A stretch of DNA of 58,261 nucleotides from Candidatus Omnitrophota bacterium (GCA_020632575.1 JACKFH010000025.1:1-58261); one strand, 5' to 3'. Numbered from the stretch's first letter, positions 15,554 to 25,167 are shown. Translations and numbers: made by a program. Notes: generated from the sequence alone by a model not told the origin.

Positions 15554-15761
15554 CTTTTGACTCCTCAAAACTCATCTTTCATTCTGCCCATAGCCTGCTT
15601 CGATAACAAGGTGTGACAGTCGCCTTACTATAGTCGCAACCAGGATCGTTGATTCTCCGGAATCCTGTTCCTCCCTGTCGATCTATCCACCCGCCGTCGG
15701 ATCGGAATATGATGCGGATAGAAAAGAGGTTCCGGCGCAAATACTCCGTGGAGGTCGATTC

Positions 15762-17798
15762 ATGCCCAACCGTTTATCGCTTTCATTAATCCTGGTCCTG
15801 ATCCCCACCCTCGTCCCCGCCCTCGCCGTCGAAACAACCTCGCCCTATCTCATCGACACCACCCAAACGCCACGGTCCATCTCTTTCGAAAACCCCACCG
15901 GAGGCAAGGGGCAGGGGGGGCAAGCGGCTAGCAATCTCGGGGTGGGCCGAAAGGGCTCGCCCGCCAAAACGCTCGAACCGGGAGAAGTGGTTGAATTGTG
16001 CAATGTCGAGGGCCAGGGGATCATTCGTCACATCTGGATCACCACTCGGGACGAGCCGGAGAACCTTCGCGGATTGGTCCTCCGCGCTTATTGGGACAAC
16101 CAGGAACATCCCTCCATCGAATGCCCGCTCGGCGATTTCCTGGGTTTCTCACACGGGAAAGTGACCTCCTACGATTCCGCGGTTCACTCAATTGGACCCA
16201 AGGCCGCGATGAATTTCTGGCTCCCCATGCCCTTCCGCGAACGGGCCCGTCTGACCCTCGCCAATGAGCGTCCCACAAATAGTCGTCTCTATTATCAGAT
16301 CGATTACACCCTGGAGGAGGAACTCCCCGAAAACGCTGGTTCCCTTCATGCCCTGTTTCGACGAGAGAACCCGACCACACTCAAGCAGGATTTCGAAATC
16401 ATTCCCAAGAGAACCGGAATGGGCCGCTACATCGGGTGCCTCCTTGGGGTCCGTTATCTGGAAAAGAGTTGGTGGGGTGAAGGTGAAGTCAAAGTCTATC
16501 TGGATGGCGACACGGAGTTTCCCACAATTTGTGGAACCGGTTCCGAGGATTATGTCGGGCTCTCCTGGGGCATCCAGGAGGCCACCCAGCGGTATCTGGG
16601 CTGCAACCTGAATCGCGAGGGATATGTCTCAATGTACCGCTGGCATCTGCCCGACCCGATCGTTTGGAAAGAGGATATCCGGGTCACCATCCAGCAACTC
16701 AGCTGGGCGCCCTACGGTTACGATGAGCGCCAGGACGATTGGAGTGTCGCGACCTTTTGGTACGAACCGGTTCCCAGCGAACCCCTGCCGACTCTCCCAT
16801 CCTATGAGGAGCGCACCGCCGACCTCCCCCAGTCGAACCCACTCCATGAAAAGATAGGAAAGATCACTCCGATCGAGGCGGCCCATTTGGTGGAGTCTCA
16901 ACTCCCGCGGTGCGATGTCACTGAGGTCTCGGTCGAGGAGGAACTCGGACTCCCGCTTTACTCCGTTCGGGGTGAGGTGAATGGGGATCGCTTCGAGGCC
17001 TATGTGGACGCTGAACGATCCCGAGTCCTGTCGATTGAGCGGGATGGCGAGGAGGTCTACCGCTGGGAGGGCATCCTGGTTTCCGCGCACCGAGGGGCCA
17101 ACCGATTGGCTCCCGAAAACACCGCTGCCGCGATTCGGAAAGCGGTCGAACTTGGGGCGAATGTGGTCGAGATGGATGTCCGACAGACCCGCGATGGCCA
17201 TCTGGTCCTCCTTCATGATTCCACCCTCAACCGCACCACCGATGGATCCGGGCCTGTGGCCGACATGACCCTCGAGGAGATTCGCAAATACGATGCGGGA
17301 AGTTGGTTCTCCGAGGAGTTCAAGGGCGAGAAGGTTCCGACCTTCGATGAAGCCCTGGAGGCTCTCGGCGACCACGCCAAACCCGATATAGACCTCAAGA
17401 ACGCCGACCCGGAGAAAGTGGTCGACGCACTCCGAGCCCATGGCTTCAACGAAGGGGTGACCCTTTACTGCAATGACCTCGAGAAACGGCGCGCGATGGT
17501 CGAGTTATCCGATGGCGGCGTTTGGCCGCGTCCCAAAACCTCTGAAGGGAAATGGGACCTCCCAGGAATCATTAAGGAATGGGACCCGCCGCTGGTGAAT
17601 GTCGAGTGGGAGGAGTTCTCCGAGGATTTCATCAAGGAGATCCATCTGGCCGGAATGAAAGCCTTTGTCAATGTGCACAGCCGTCACGACACCGAATACA
17701 AGATGATTGCCGCGATGGAAGCCGGCGCGGATTACATCCAATGCGACCAGGTCGATGTGCTGGTGAGGTTGCTTAAGGAACGGGGTTGGCGGGAATAA
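15762..17798 (+). CDS. exported GH172 (DUF2961) - PepSY-like - glycerophosphodiester phosphodiesterase fusion
   Basis: 678 residues; TGGAGGT precedes the ATG and a signal peptide covers residues 1-23. Residues about 25-355 are DUF2961, now glycoside hydrolase family 172: GQGIIRHIWITTRDEPENLR, CPLGDFLG, ICGTGSEDYVG. About 365-438 is a PepSY-like domain (THIEAAHLVESQLP pattern, with a YSVRGEVNGDRFEAYVDAE strand pair). From about 440 comes a complete GDPD TIM barrel: HRGANRLAPENT (His443-Arg444), VVEMDVRQTRDGHLVLLHD with the Glu/Asp pair, and the second His. GH172 acts on fructofuranosyl or arabinofuranosyl linkages in known members; GDPD cleaves glycerophosphodiesters. The combination suggests attack on a phosphoglycan or glycerophosphoglycan. 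It stands alone on its strand. Confidence 0.9.
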   Translation: MPNRLSLSLILVLIPTLVPALAVETTSPYLIDTTQTPRSISFENPTGGKGQGGQAASNLGVGRKGSPAKTLEPGEVVELCNVEGQGIIRHIWITTRDEPENLRGLVLRAYWDNQEHPSIECPLGDFLGFSHGKVTSYDSAVHSIGPKAAMNFWLPMPFRERARLTLANERPTNSRLYYQIDYTLEEELPENAGSLHALFRRENPTTLKQDFEIIPKRTGMGRYIGCLLGVRYLEKSWWGEGEVKVYLDGDTEFPTICGTGSEDYVGLSWGIQEATQRYLGCNLNREGYVSMYRWHLPDPIVWKEDIRVTIQQLSWAPYGYDERQDDWSVATFWYEPVPSEPLPTLPSYEERTADLPQSNPLHEKIGKITPIEAAHLVESQLPRCDVTEVSVEEELGLPLYSVRGEVNGDRFEAYVDAERSRVLSIERDGEEVYRWEGILVSAHRGANRLAPENTAAAIRKAVELGANVVEMDVRQTRDGHLVLLHDSTLNRTTDGSGPVADMTLEEIRKYDAGSWFSEEFKGEKVPTFDEALEALGDHAKPDIDLKNADPEKVVDALRAHGFNEGVTLYCNDLEKRRAMVELSDGGVWPRPKTSEGKWDLPGIIKEWDPPLVNVEWEEFSEDFIKEIHLAGMKAFVNVHSRHDTEYKMIAAMEAGADYIQCDQVDVLVRLLKERGWRE

Positions 17799-17810
17799 TG
17801 AGTTGGACGT

Positions 17811-19334
17811 TCAGCCGGAAAGCACCGGTGTGAGAGCGTCCTTGGCCTTATCCCGGAATCCTTGGGGGATCGTCCGCTGCAGGAGTTGCACCGCCATCGG
17901 GGCCTGACCGGGGAAGAAGTATTGCAACTTCTCCGGATGATTCCGGAAATAACTCGATCGATGTAGTTTGCGGATAAACTCGGGCGAACGGTATTGGGCG
18001 AGTAGGAACAGCCGGTTGTAAAATCCGTAGCGTTTTTCATTGAGCGGACGAGAATCCTTGACCGCCTCGTACATGTTAGTCATGTCATAGTTCGGGAAGA
18101 AGGACATGTAACTCAGCGTATCGCTTCCGATCCGAACCGGTCTCGGCATATCCAGCAGGAGTTCGAGGGTCGCAATGCAATCCTCCTCCTCCTCCAGTGG
18201 GTTGTTCGTGATGATGTCGATCTGGTACTCGATGCCCGCCTCGGTCAGGTTGTTGGCGGCCTCCAGCACCATCTCTCGCGGCGCGCGACGGCCGTACTGA
18301 TCCTCGAGAACTTTTTCGCTCCCGCTCTGAACCCCCATCCGGACTTCGACGTCCCCCGCATCGGCGAGCAATTTACAGATACTCTTGTCACACTGCTGCG
18401 GGTAGACGTAACACCAATAGGGGAGTCCGATCTCTTCCTTGTAGCGCGGAAGGAAAACCTTCAGCCATTCCTTGTGGATCGAAAAGATGTCGTCCCAGAA
18501 ATGAATCTTGGTGACTTTGTATTCTTCCTTGGCGCGCTTGAGAATCTCCAGCGTGTAGTCCACCGAATGCCGACGGACATATCGTTGCCCCTTGAAAAAA
18601 TCATGCATGACATTGTGGATACAGAAGGTGCACTTGTAGGGGCATCCTCGCGAGGAAGAAAACAGGAAATCGTCCCAGCAATCGCGGTCGACTCGCGGCC
18701 AGACCCCATCGTTGCTGATCTCGTACTTGTTGTCCGGAGTGAAATCGGGAAAGGGCAAGGTGTCCAGATCCTGGATCAGTGGACGGAACTCGTTTTTGTG
18801 GACTGTTCCATCGACCCGCGCCCAGATGTTCGGAATCGAGGTGACATCCCCGCCGCTTGTCAGTGCCTCCACGAACTCGACGATCGCGTGGTCTCCCTCA
18901 CCGCGACAGAGGTAATCCGTGTAATTGATATCCTCTTCCGGGTTGATGGTCGGTTCGATCCCGCCCCAGATCACCGGAGCGCCCACCTCGTCCTTCACCC
19001 ACTCGGTCACCTGACGCGCCGTGTTGATGAACTTTGAGGTCAGACTGATCCCGACCACATCGACATTTTTCTCTTTAAGAAGCGCGACCAATCCCTTGTG
19101 CTCGGGCTCGCTGACCAGACGGGGGTAGCAGTAGACAATCTCTCCGCGCGAACAGAGGCCATAATTGACCTCATCGATGGCGCCTTCATCGGGAAGGTCC
19201 TCCCTCATCAGCACCTCGTACTGCTTGAGATAGATGACCGTGACCTCATGCCCCGCCTCTTTCAGGCTGGCGGAGAGATAGCGAAGCCCCAGGGCCACCG
19301 TATCGTATAGAGAAATCAGAGCGACTTTCGCCAT
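17811..19334 (-). CDS. radical SAM protein with N-terminal B12-binding-like domain
   Basis: 507 residues from MAKVALISLYDT at 19334; the longer frame upstream is unlikely. Residues about 3-155 form a Rossmann-like cobalamin-binding-type domain, but the DxHxxG base-off motif is not present (DTVALG instead). The radical SAM cluster is Cys231, Cys235 and Cys238 in RGCPYKCTFC; HFWDDIF and VEVRMGVQSGSEKVL follow in the barrel. Class-B-like enzymes of this build methylate or cyclise lipids, tetrapyrroles and natural products. No biosynthetic partner lies alongside, and it is convergent with the GH172 fusion gene. Substrate unknown. Confidence 0.9.
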   Translation of the reverse strand: MAKVALISLYDTVALGLRYLSASLKEAGHEVTVIYLKQYEVLMREDLPDEGAIDEVNYGLCSRGEIVYCYPRLVSEPEHKGLVALLKEKNVDVVGISLTSKFINTARQVTEWVKDEVGAPVIWGGIEPTINPEEDINYTDYLCRGEGDHAIVEFVEALTSGGDVTSIPNIWARVDGTVHKNEFRPLIQDLDTLPFPDFTPDNKYEISNDGVWPRVDRDCWDDFLFSSSRGCPYKCTFCIHNVMHDFFKGQRYVRRHSVDYTLEILKRAKEEYKVTKIHFWDDIFSIHKEWLKVFLPRYKEEIGLPYWCYVYPQQCDKSICKLLADAGDVEVRMGVQSGSEKVLEDQYGRRAPREMVLEAANNLTEAGIEYQIDIITNNPLEEEEDCIATLELLLDMPRPVRIGSDTLSYMSFFPNYDMTNMYEAVKDSRPLNEKRYGFYNRLFLLAQYRSPEFIRKLHRSSYFRNHPEKLQYFFPGQAPMAVQLLQRTIPQGFRDKAKDALTPVLSG

Positions 19335-19489
19335 CGAAGAAAACCTCAATAGTCTCTGCTGCAGTGACCTTAGTATCCCGGCGGGTTCGAAGAATGTCAA
19401 GCGAGCAACCGTCACATTTTGAAGCGGTTTTGAAAGGGTTGAATGGGAGGGACTGCCTGGGTTGACCGGGCGCAATTTCCCGGGTTGCG

Positions 19490-19945
19490 TTAGGAGAGTG
19501 ACGAATCCTTGCTTGTATCTCCTTGGCTGCAAGAGGCCGACTTTCCTTCTATATAGGTCACCATATCGCCGAAAGTCCAACCGGATTTCAGGAGGGCCCC
19601 AAACATCCTGTCAGGTAGTAATTTGATCTTGAGGGTTTCTTCGATGTCAACCAACAATTCGATCTCGCTCAAGTCACCAGCTTCCACCTCCCCAATCACC
19701 GCCCAGGGATCGTCTGGATGGAAGTGTAGCGGTTCTCCCCAACAATGGTCGCAGATAAGTTGTTCGATCTTCCGAGCAATCAGCCGCCTATCATCGGTTT
19801 CCCACACCTCCGGCGGAACTGATCCCCTCTCGTGGACCTGCCTCTTGACCGACGAACGGTAGCGGTTCCAAGGGAAGCCCACCTCTAGACAGTGATCGTA
19901 CCAGCGAATATCTCCGATCTCCAAAGGTGACTGGATTGGTTTCAT
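19490..19945 (-). CDS. uncharacterised protein with a carrier-protein-like C-terminal half
   Basis: 151 residues, no signal or membrane segment. The N-terminal half has Trp/His/Cys-rich text (DIRWYDHCLEVGFPWNRY, ICDHCWGEPLHFHPDDP). The C-terminal half (VGDLSEIELLVDIEETLKIKL-like, then FGDMVTYIEGK) follows the helix pattern of acyl-carrier proteins or DUF1493, without an obvious DSL phosphopantetheine serine. No clear ribosome site. It lies in a patch whose base composition becomes more AT-rich. Confidence 0.7.
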   Translation of the reverse strand: MKPIQSPLEIGDIRWYDHCLEVGFPWNRYRSSVKRQVHERGSVPPEVWETDDRRLIARKIEQLICDHCWGEPLHFHPDDPWAVIGEVEAGDLSEIELLVDIEETLKIKLLPDRMFGALLKSGWTFGDMVTYIEGKSASCSQGDTSKDSSLS

Positions 19946-20045
19946 AGGATTGATGAGTTCCTGCCTTGATTTGTTCCAAATTGCCCGGTTTAGTCTATCC
20001 TATGTGAGATTTGACCCAAGACCTTCGCCCCTTTACGATTCGGCA

Positions 20046-20264
20046 ATGATCATTTTCAAAGCGGTATTACTGTTTGTCATTGAACTTTTCATCGTGGTTA
20101 CCACATTTGTAGTTATTGCTGGGGAAGGAATGCCATGGAAATGGGGATCAGAATCGTGGGCATATTTTGAACAATACTTTAGGTTTCTTCTATTACCAAT
20201 AACATGTGGAATCTACCTAATCACGGCCCTGGTTCTTTTCGTTTGGAGCAAGAGTCAAGATTAG
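20046..20264 (+). CDS. possible small membrane protein
   Basis: 72 residues with two hydrophobic segments (about 2-26 and 46-66). No ribosome site is seen. It is AT-rich compared with neighbouring genes. The hydrophobic pattern supports a real membrane protein but the evidence is slight. Confidence 0.4.
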   Translation: MIIFKAVLLFVIELFIVVTTFVVIAGEGMPWKWGSESWAYFEQYFRFLLLPITCGIYLITALVLFVWSKSQD

Positions 20265-20395
20265 ATGGTCATGCATTCCCGCAATAAGACGCTGACGAGG
20301 CGTCGACGAGGCTGATAGGATGAGAAATCAGGGTAACATTTTTCTCGTTCGATAACGGCGGAAACCCAATGGCGTTTCCGAGGAATGACCAATCA

Positions 20396-21328
20396 ATGAA
20401 TCCAATAACGCGGGCGATCAAGTTCAAGAACGGTTCAATTTCAACCCTACTTGTTGCATTCGGGATATCCCTGTTCATAACTATTCCGATTTTTGCAGGT
20501 TCGAAACCTGCAAATCATTCACAACGGCAAGAAATTGATCGGCCACATCTTTTTACCGAGAGCGAAACCGTCACCATTGTTCTGCCGGAGTTTCCTGAGG
20601 ATGCGCGTCCCATCAAATTGAGAAGAATCCAGAAGGGCGATTTTGTGATGGGAGCACCCGAGACTGAGATGGGAAGGCTTGGCGATAGTCCACAACACGA
20701 GGTGGAAATTGAGCAAGATTTTTTCATCTCGGAGACGGAAATCACTGCGGCACAGTGGCGCGCCATTATGCGGGGGTTCCCCGACGAATTTGTTTTTAGG
20801 GGTAACAACTATCCCATGTGCTCCGTATCCTGGTTTGAGATCGCCTCATCTCAGGGATTCCTTGACGAACTGAACTCACTTGAAATTGGCACCTTTCGCC
20901 TTCCGAATGAGGAAGAATGGGAATACGCATGCCGTGCCGGTACAGAAACGGCATTTTCATTCGGCTCCTATGACACGACCCCTGATTGCTCCGCTTGGTC
21001 ACTTGCCGATAAATATATGGTCTGGTGCGCCAATTCAAAGGATGGTCCGAACCCTGTGGGTTCACTTTTGCCAAACGGTTTTGGGTTATTTGACATGCAT
21101 GGAAACTTATACGAATGGTGTGAAAACTGGTACGACCATACTTGGCCCCGTCCTAATGTCGGAGGCCAATCCCACTATCCTACACCGCGGCGAAAGGCAG
21201 TCCGAGGTGGCTGCTGGAAATTGGACGCGCATTTTTGTCGGTGTGCAAGCGAAATGGGATATTTCCCCACTTTGAGAAGCGAGCTAATAGGATTTCGAAT
21301 TGTGCTAGATCCAGAACCTCCTGATTGA
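20396..21328 (+). CDS. exported FGE/SUMF1-fold protein
   Basis: 310 residues from the ATG at 20396, with GAGGAA upstream; an ATG at 20369 is an alternative. An N-terminal membrane or signal segment (about 15-36) precedes the FGE-sulfatase fold: KGDFVMGAPETEMGRLGDSPQHEVEIEQ-type start, ISETEITAAQWRAIM, FRLPNEEEWEYACRAG, NGFGLFDMHGNLYEWCENWYD and RGGCWKLDAHFCRCASEMG...GFRIV. The usual RGGSW is RGGCW and the catalytic Cys arrangement of true formylglycine-generating enzymes is not evident. No sulfatase gene is in the window, so sulfatase activation is doubtful. AT-rich region, possibly acquired. Confidence 0.88.
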   Translation: MNPITRAIKFKNGSISTLLVAFGISLFITIPIFAGSKPANHSQRQEIDRPHLFTESETVTIVLPEFPEDARPIKLRRIQKGDFVMGAPETEMGRLGDSPQHEVEIEQDFFISETEITAAQWRAIMRGFPDEFVFRGNNYPMCSVSWFEIASSQGFLDELNSLEIGTFRLPNEEEWEYACRAGTETAFSFGSYDTTPDCSAWSLADKYMVWCANSKDGPNPVGSLLPNGFGLFDMHGNLYEWCENWYDHTWPRPNVGGQSHYPTPRRKAVRGGCWKLDAHFCRCASEMGYFPTLRSELIGFRIVLDPEPPD

Positions 21329-21407
21329 CCATCGCGTGGCAGTGGCGGAGGCTTTTACCTTCGGGGAATTCTGATAACTGACACAAGGTGCAACAAAGCC
21401 ACCCCCC

Positions 21408-22856
21408 CTACCCCCGCCTCAAACGCCACTTCCGGCCATCCGGCCAAGCCCACCGTTGCCGCAGCAACTTCTCGATCTTCCGCCAGTCCTTCGTTTCGTC
21501 TTTCCGCTCGCCCCAGGTGAACATCTGGTCGAGGGCGAGTTCGAGGGAGCCGAGTTCGTGTTGGAAATCGAGGTTGCCTTCTTCGAACCAGCGGCGATTG
21601 TCTTCCGCCAGGACCGGGTTAGCCGCCCATTCTCTCAGGTGTTTGGTCGTCTCACGGTAAGACCAGACAGTTCGCGCGTGCTCCTCGGCCGCCTCGGCGA
21701 TTTGTGTGAGCCGCCCACGGTTTCGGATGGCTTCGAGGATCGCCTGAACCGCCCCCTTCGAATCGCCGGTCGGCAGTCCGATCGCTTTCCCCTCCCGCGC
21801 CAGATCCTCCGAGGGTTGGCTGACCGGTGTGGTCGCCACCACAATCCGCCGCGCCATCCAAGAGAGGAAACGGGACCGGTCGCCGAACCAACTCTCGGGA
21901 ATATCCAGATCACAGTTGATCCCGATGTCCGCCTCCGACTCGTATTCGACCACCTCGTTCTGCGGAACCCAGCCCACCAGATGCATGCGGTCCTTCGCCG
22001 GACTTTCGGAGATCCACTTTTTGAATTTCTCGAAACCCTCGTTGTAATGGTCTCCCCCAATCGCCCCACCCAAACAAATGAAACAACTCTTCGGTTCGGC
22101 CTGGAGCACACCTTCAATCGTCTCGAAAAACATCCGCGTATCCTGCCAGGCATTGAAACCGCCTGAGGAAAAAAGTACCGTCTCCTCCTCACCACAATAC
22201 TTCCCGCGTATCTTCCCGGTCTTCTCGATCCTTTTCGGGCTATTCGGCGGGAGCCCCGTCGGTTTTACCGTCACAAGAGGTTCATTGAGTGTATGAGCGT
22301 TGAGCCGTCCCACCATCCCGAGCTCCCCATACACCATGTCCGCCTGACGCTGTGTGACCGCGCTGAAACGGTCCCCGCGCAGAAGCATTTTCTTATAGAC
22401 CGGAAACACCTCGAACACCGATTGCGGGTCGGCCTTCATCACCTGCAGTTGAAGTTCCGGCATGAACCCGCCTTTGATGTCGTACCAAGTGGGCAATCGA
22501 TGTTTGAGCAGGGTTGAGGCCCACGCCGCGATCATCGACCCCGCGCTGATCACACAATCCGGATCGAAGGCCGAAAGCGACATCTGAATCTGGCGAGCGA
22601 TCGCAACCGAGTTGGTGCGAAAAGGCTCTTCGTAATACTGATGCTCCAGGTTGGGGGAGACCTCGTGCGGTTGTTGGAGGTACTCGATCTTGGGGGTTCC
22701 GTGCTGGCCGAACTCGAGGGTGATGGCCCGAACCTTGTGCCCATCCTCGAGCAGCGGTTGGATGACCTGCCAGGTCCCCTCGGAAATGGAGTTTTGTGGA
22801 ATATGCGAGCGGTAGAAAGGGAGCGGCCCGACACCGACAACGAAAATCTTTTTCAT
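21408..22856 (-). CDS. GT-B fold glycosyltransferase-like protein
   Basis: 482 residues from MKKIFVVGVGPLPFYRS at 22856. It has the two-Rossmann architecture of GT-B/GT4-like enzymes: N-terminal acceptor domain (VRAITLEFGQ, VISAGSM, WYDIKGGFMPE) and C-terminal donor domain (VLFSSGGFNAW, ICLGGAIGGDHY, LVGWVPQNEVVEYESEADIGINCD, then a Glu-rich helix). The start is 10 bp after the hisI stop, suggesting co-transcription. Probable sugar transferase for envelope glycan; donor and acceptor unknown. Confidence 0.82.
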   Translation of the reverse strand: MKKIFVVGVGPLPFYRSHIPQNSISEGTWQVIQPLLEDGHKVRAITLEFGQHGTPKIEYLQQPHEVSPNLEHQYYEEPFRTNSVAIARQIQMSLSAFDPDCVISAGSMIAAWASTLLKHRLPTWYDIKGGFMPELQLQVMKADPQSVFEVFPVYKKMLLRGDRFSAVTQRQADMVYGELGMVGRLNAHTLNEPLVTVKPTGLPPNSPKRIEKTGKIRGKYCGEEETVLFSSGGFNAWQDTRMFFETIEGVLQAEPKSCFICLGGAIGGDHYNEGFEKFKKWISESPAKDRMHLVGWVPQNEVVEYESEADIGINCDLDIPESWFGDRSRFLSWMARRIVVATTPVSQPSEDLAREGKAIGLPTGDSKGAVQAILEAIRNRGRLTQIAEAAEEHARTVWSYRETTKHLREWAANPVLAEDNRRWFEEGNLDFQHELGSLELALDQMFTWGERKDETKDWRKIEKLLRQRWAWPDGRKWRLRRG

Positions 22857-22866
22857 CTTCCCCCGG

Positions 22867-23295
22867 TCATCCCGCGAGCGGTTGAACTTTCTCCCATTTG
22901 CCATCTTGGTATTTCCGATAGTAGCAGGAGAGCCGAGTTTCGCCACTCGGTTTCTTGGTGTGGCAAGCCCCCTTGCCCTCGAGACGGACCCGGTAGAGTA
23001 GGGAGTTCTGTTCGCAGTTCACTCGAATTTCCACAATCCGGAGCGTGTCCCCCGAGGTCTTTCCCTTCACCCACAGTTCGTTGCGAGAGGTGCTCCAAAA
23101 CGCCGCGATGCCATGCTCGATCGTGTAATCGAAAGCCTGCTTATTGGCGTACGCCACGATGAGAACCTCCCCCGTGTCGGCGTCCTGGACCGCCACCGGG
23201 AGCACATCCTGCTCGCACTGGGCCACTTTCTTCAGCTTGGTGAAATCGAGTTGTATTTCCCCGCCCTCTTCCAGGGCTGTGTGGTCGTTAGTCAT
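22867..23295 (-). CDS. hisI: phosphoribosyl-AMP cyclohydrolase (HisI), divergent metal site
   Basis: 142 residues from the ATG at 23295 with AAGGAA upstream. Third step of histidine synthesis: opens the adenine ring of PR-AMP. The family signature is clear: ANKQAFDYTIEHGIAAFWSTSRNELWVKG..SGDTLRIVEIRVNC. The three zinc-site cysteines remain (Cys94, Cys111 in ACHT, Cys124 in SCYY). The usual magnesium motif DCDxD is changed to NCEQN (Asn93, Glu95, Asn97). No other his genes lie here, so it is dispersed. Precedes a glycosyltransferase gene. Confidence 0.9.
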   Translation of the reverse strand: MTNDHTALEEGGEIQLDFTKLKKVAQCEQDVLPVAVQDADTGEVLIVAYANKQAFDYTIEHGIAAFWSTSRNELWVKGKTSGDTLRIVEIRVNCEQNSLLYRVRLEGKGACHTKKPSGETRLSCYYRKYQDGKWEKVQPLAG

Positions 23296-23444
23296 CGTGT
23301 GTTTCCTTTTTTGAATCATCGAATCCCGTGGAAACAATGGAGAACGCGGAAGACGAAGATCGAAGATTTTCGTATTTTTTCCATCCCTTCCGGGCCTTCC
23401 ACGGAATTCCATGATTCAAACATCAAAACTCCAATCCCAAAACC

Positions 23445-24422
23445 TTACCAATCGATCAGCATCGTCCCCCAGGTGAATCCCGCGCCAAAGGCGACCAACA
23501 ACACCTTGTCGCCCTCCTTGATTCGCCCCTGGCTGGCCGCTTCATGCAGACAGATCGGCACCGAGGCCGCCGAGGTGTTGCCGTACACCTCGATGTTGCT
23601 CGCCACCTGCTCTTTTGAAAACCCGAGTCGGTCCTGGACCGCGTCGGTGATCCGCTGATTAGCCTGATGCGGGACGAGAAGGGCGATGTCTTCCGTCTTC
23701 AGGTTGTTCACCTCGAGGGCCCGTGTCAGCACCTCCTCCGCCCGACTTACCGCCACCTTATAAACATCGCGCCCCTTGACCACGGCGTACTGAAGACCCT
23801 GGTCCACCGTCTCATGGGTCGTCGGAATTTTTGAACCGCCGCCTGGGACATGGATTAATTCCGCCAATCCCCCATCGGCGCCCAACTCGGTGTAGCCGAC
23901 TCCAGGCCGATCGGACTTCGTGACTAAGGTTGCTCCAGCCCCATCGCCAAACAGGATGCAGGATCCCCGATCCTCCCAATTGATCACTTTGGTCAGGGTT
24001 TCCGCCCCGACCACCATGACATTTTCGTAAAGGCCGCCGCGTATGTAGGCGTCGGCGATCGAAAGAGCGTAAACATACCCCGAGCAGGCGGCCGAGATGT
24101 CGAAGGCGGCCGCGCGTTTGGCTCCTAACGCTTCCTGGGTTAAACAAGCCGAGGCGGGGAAAGGAAGGTCCGGTGTGATGGTCGCCACGATCAAACACTG
24201 AAGATCCATCGGGTCCATCCCGGCCGCCTCCAACGCCTGACGGGAGGCGTTGGTGGCGAAGGTCGAGGTCGCTTCTCCCTCGGTTGAAACCCTTCGTTCG
24301 TGAATCCCGGTCCGAGTGAAAATCCATTCGTCGGAGGTCTCCACCCGTTTGGCGATGTCCTCGTTGGTGACAATGTTTTCGGGGACGGACATTCCGGTCG
24401 AGACGATTCGAGAAAAGGTCAT
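23445..24422 (-). CDS. fabH: 3-oxoacyl-[ACP] synthase III
   Basis: 325 residues, normal FabH length. The catalytic triad is fully visible: Cys113 in SAACSGYVY, His252 in PHQANQRI and Asn282 in GNTSAASVP. It condenses acetyl-CoA with malonyl-ACP to start fatty acid synthesis. DISAACSGYVYAL and GDGAGATLV are diagnostic. No fab cluster surrounds it. It is upstream of hisI on the same strand (149 bp gap). Confidence 0.96.
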   Translation of the reverse strand: MTFSRIVSTGMSVPENIVTNEDIAKRVETSDEWIFTRTGIHERRVSTEGEATSTFATNASRQALEAAGMDPMDLQCLIVATITPDLPFPASACLTQEALGAKRAAAFDISAACSGYVYALSIADAYIRGGLYENVMVVGAETLTKVINWEDRGSCILFGDGAGATLVTKSDRPGVGYTELGADGGLAELIHVPGGGSKIPTTHETVDQGLQYAVVKGRDVYKVAVSRAEEVLTRALEVNNLKTEDIALLVPHQANQRITDAVQDRLGFSKEQVASNIEVYGNTSAASVPICLHEAASQGRIKEGDKVLLVAFGAGFTWGTMLIDW

Positions 24423-24632
24423 GCTTTCAGCTCCTCATTCGGTTCCACAATCCCCACTCTTAGGCGTGCGATTCGACAGCCCCATCCCGCGCGTGGACCC
24501 TGGACATGGAAAGGCGGAACGATCGATAGGAGGTTGTGTTGCGGGGGGAACCATAGGACGCCGAATGCAAATCGGCAAGGTGAGCGAACGCCTCAACTCA
24601 CCTCATCCGAGAAGGCGATCCCTTTAAACGTT

Positions 24633-25136
24633 TTATTGATTCATTTCCCCAACGATGTCGTTGAGAGTCGGGATGATCAATCGCTCCATTCCGAGTTTCA
24701 CCGCTGGCGGCGAACCTGGCAAACTGAACACCAGGCAGCCTTCGATGATTCCCGCGGAGGCTCGGGTCAACATCGCTTTCGGGCCCAATTCCTTGTAAGC
24801 CAGATCGCGGAACAACTCGCCGAACCCCGGAATCTCGCTTTCGTAGAGCTGCCGGAGGATGTCGTAAGTGATGTCTCTCTTTGCGATCCCCGTGCCGCCG
24901 GTGATCAGAATGAGATTGCATCCCTCCTCCGCCAACGCCTCGGCGAGACCCTCTCGAATCGTGTTCTCATGGTTCTTAAGGACGCGCCGATAAATCAACT
25001 CATGACCCTGTCCATGCAGGAGGTTCTCGATGAAATGCGCGTTCTTGTCATGGTTGCTGCTTAGGGATCCGCTGATGCTCAACACCACACAGCGCGCGAT
25101 CCCGGTTTCCGTTTCGATTCCTTCGACCACGCTCAT
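24633..25136 (-). CDS. moaB: MoaB/MogA-family molybdopterin protein
   Basis: 167 residues. Has the family loop LITGGTGIAKRDITYD (Thr79-Gly83 region) and the C-terminal SLPGSPPAVKLGMERLIIPTL. MogA/MoaB adenylates molybdopterin before metal insertion. The moaB symbol rests on resemblance only; mogA would be equally defensible. The neighbours do not include other moa/moe genes. Confidence 0.85.
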   Translation of the reverse strand: MSVVEGIETETGIARCVVLSISGSLSSNHDKNAHFIENLLHGQGHELIYRRVLKNHENTIREGLAEALAEEGCNLILITGGTGIAKRDITYDILRQLYESEIPGFGELFRDLAYKELGPKAMLTRASAGIIEGCLVFSLPGSPPAVKLGMERLIIPTLNDIVGEMNQ

Positions 25137-25167
25137 TGGTAAGCCCTCCCAATTGCATCGTTATGCC

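Noticed and set aside
20396..21328. Bona fide sulfatase-activating enzyme
   Set aside because: No sulfatase in the window and the catalytic Cys pattern is not evident.
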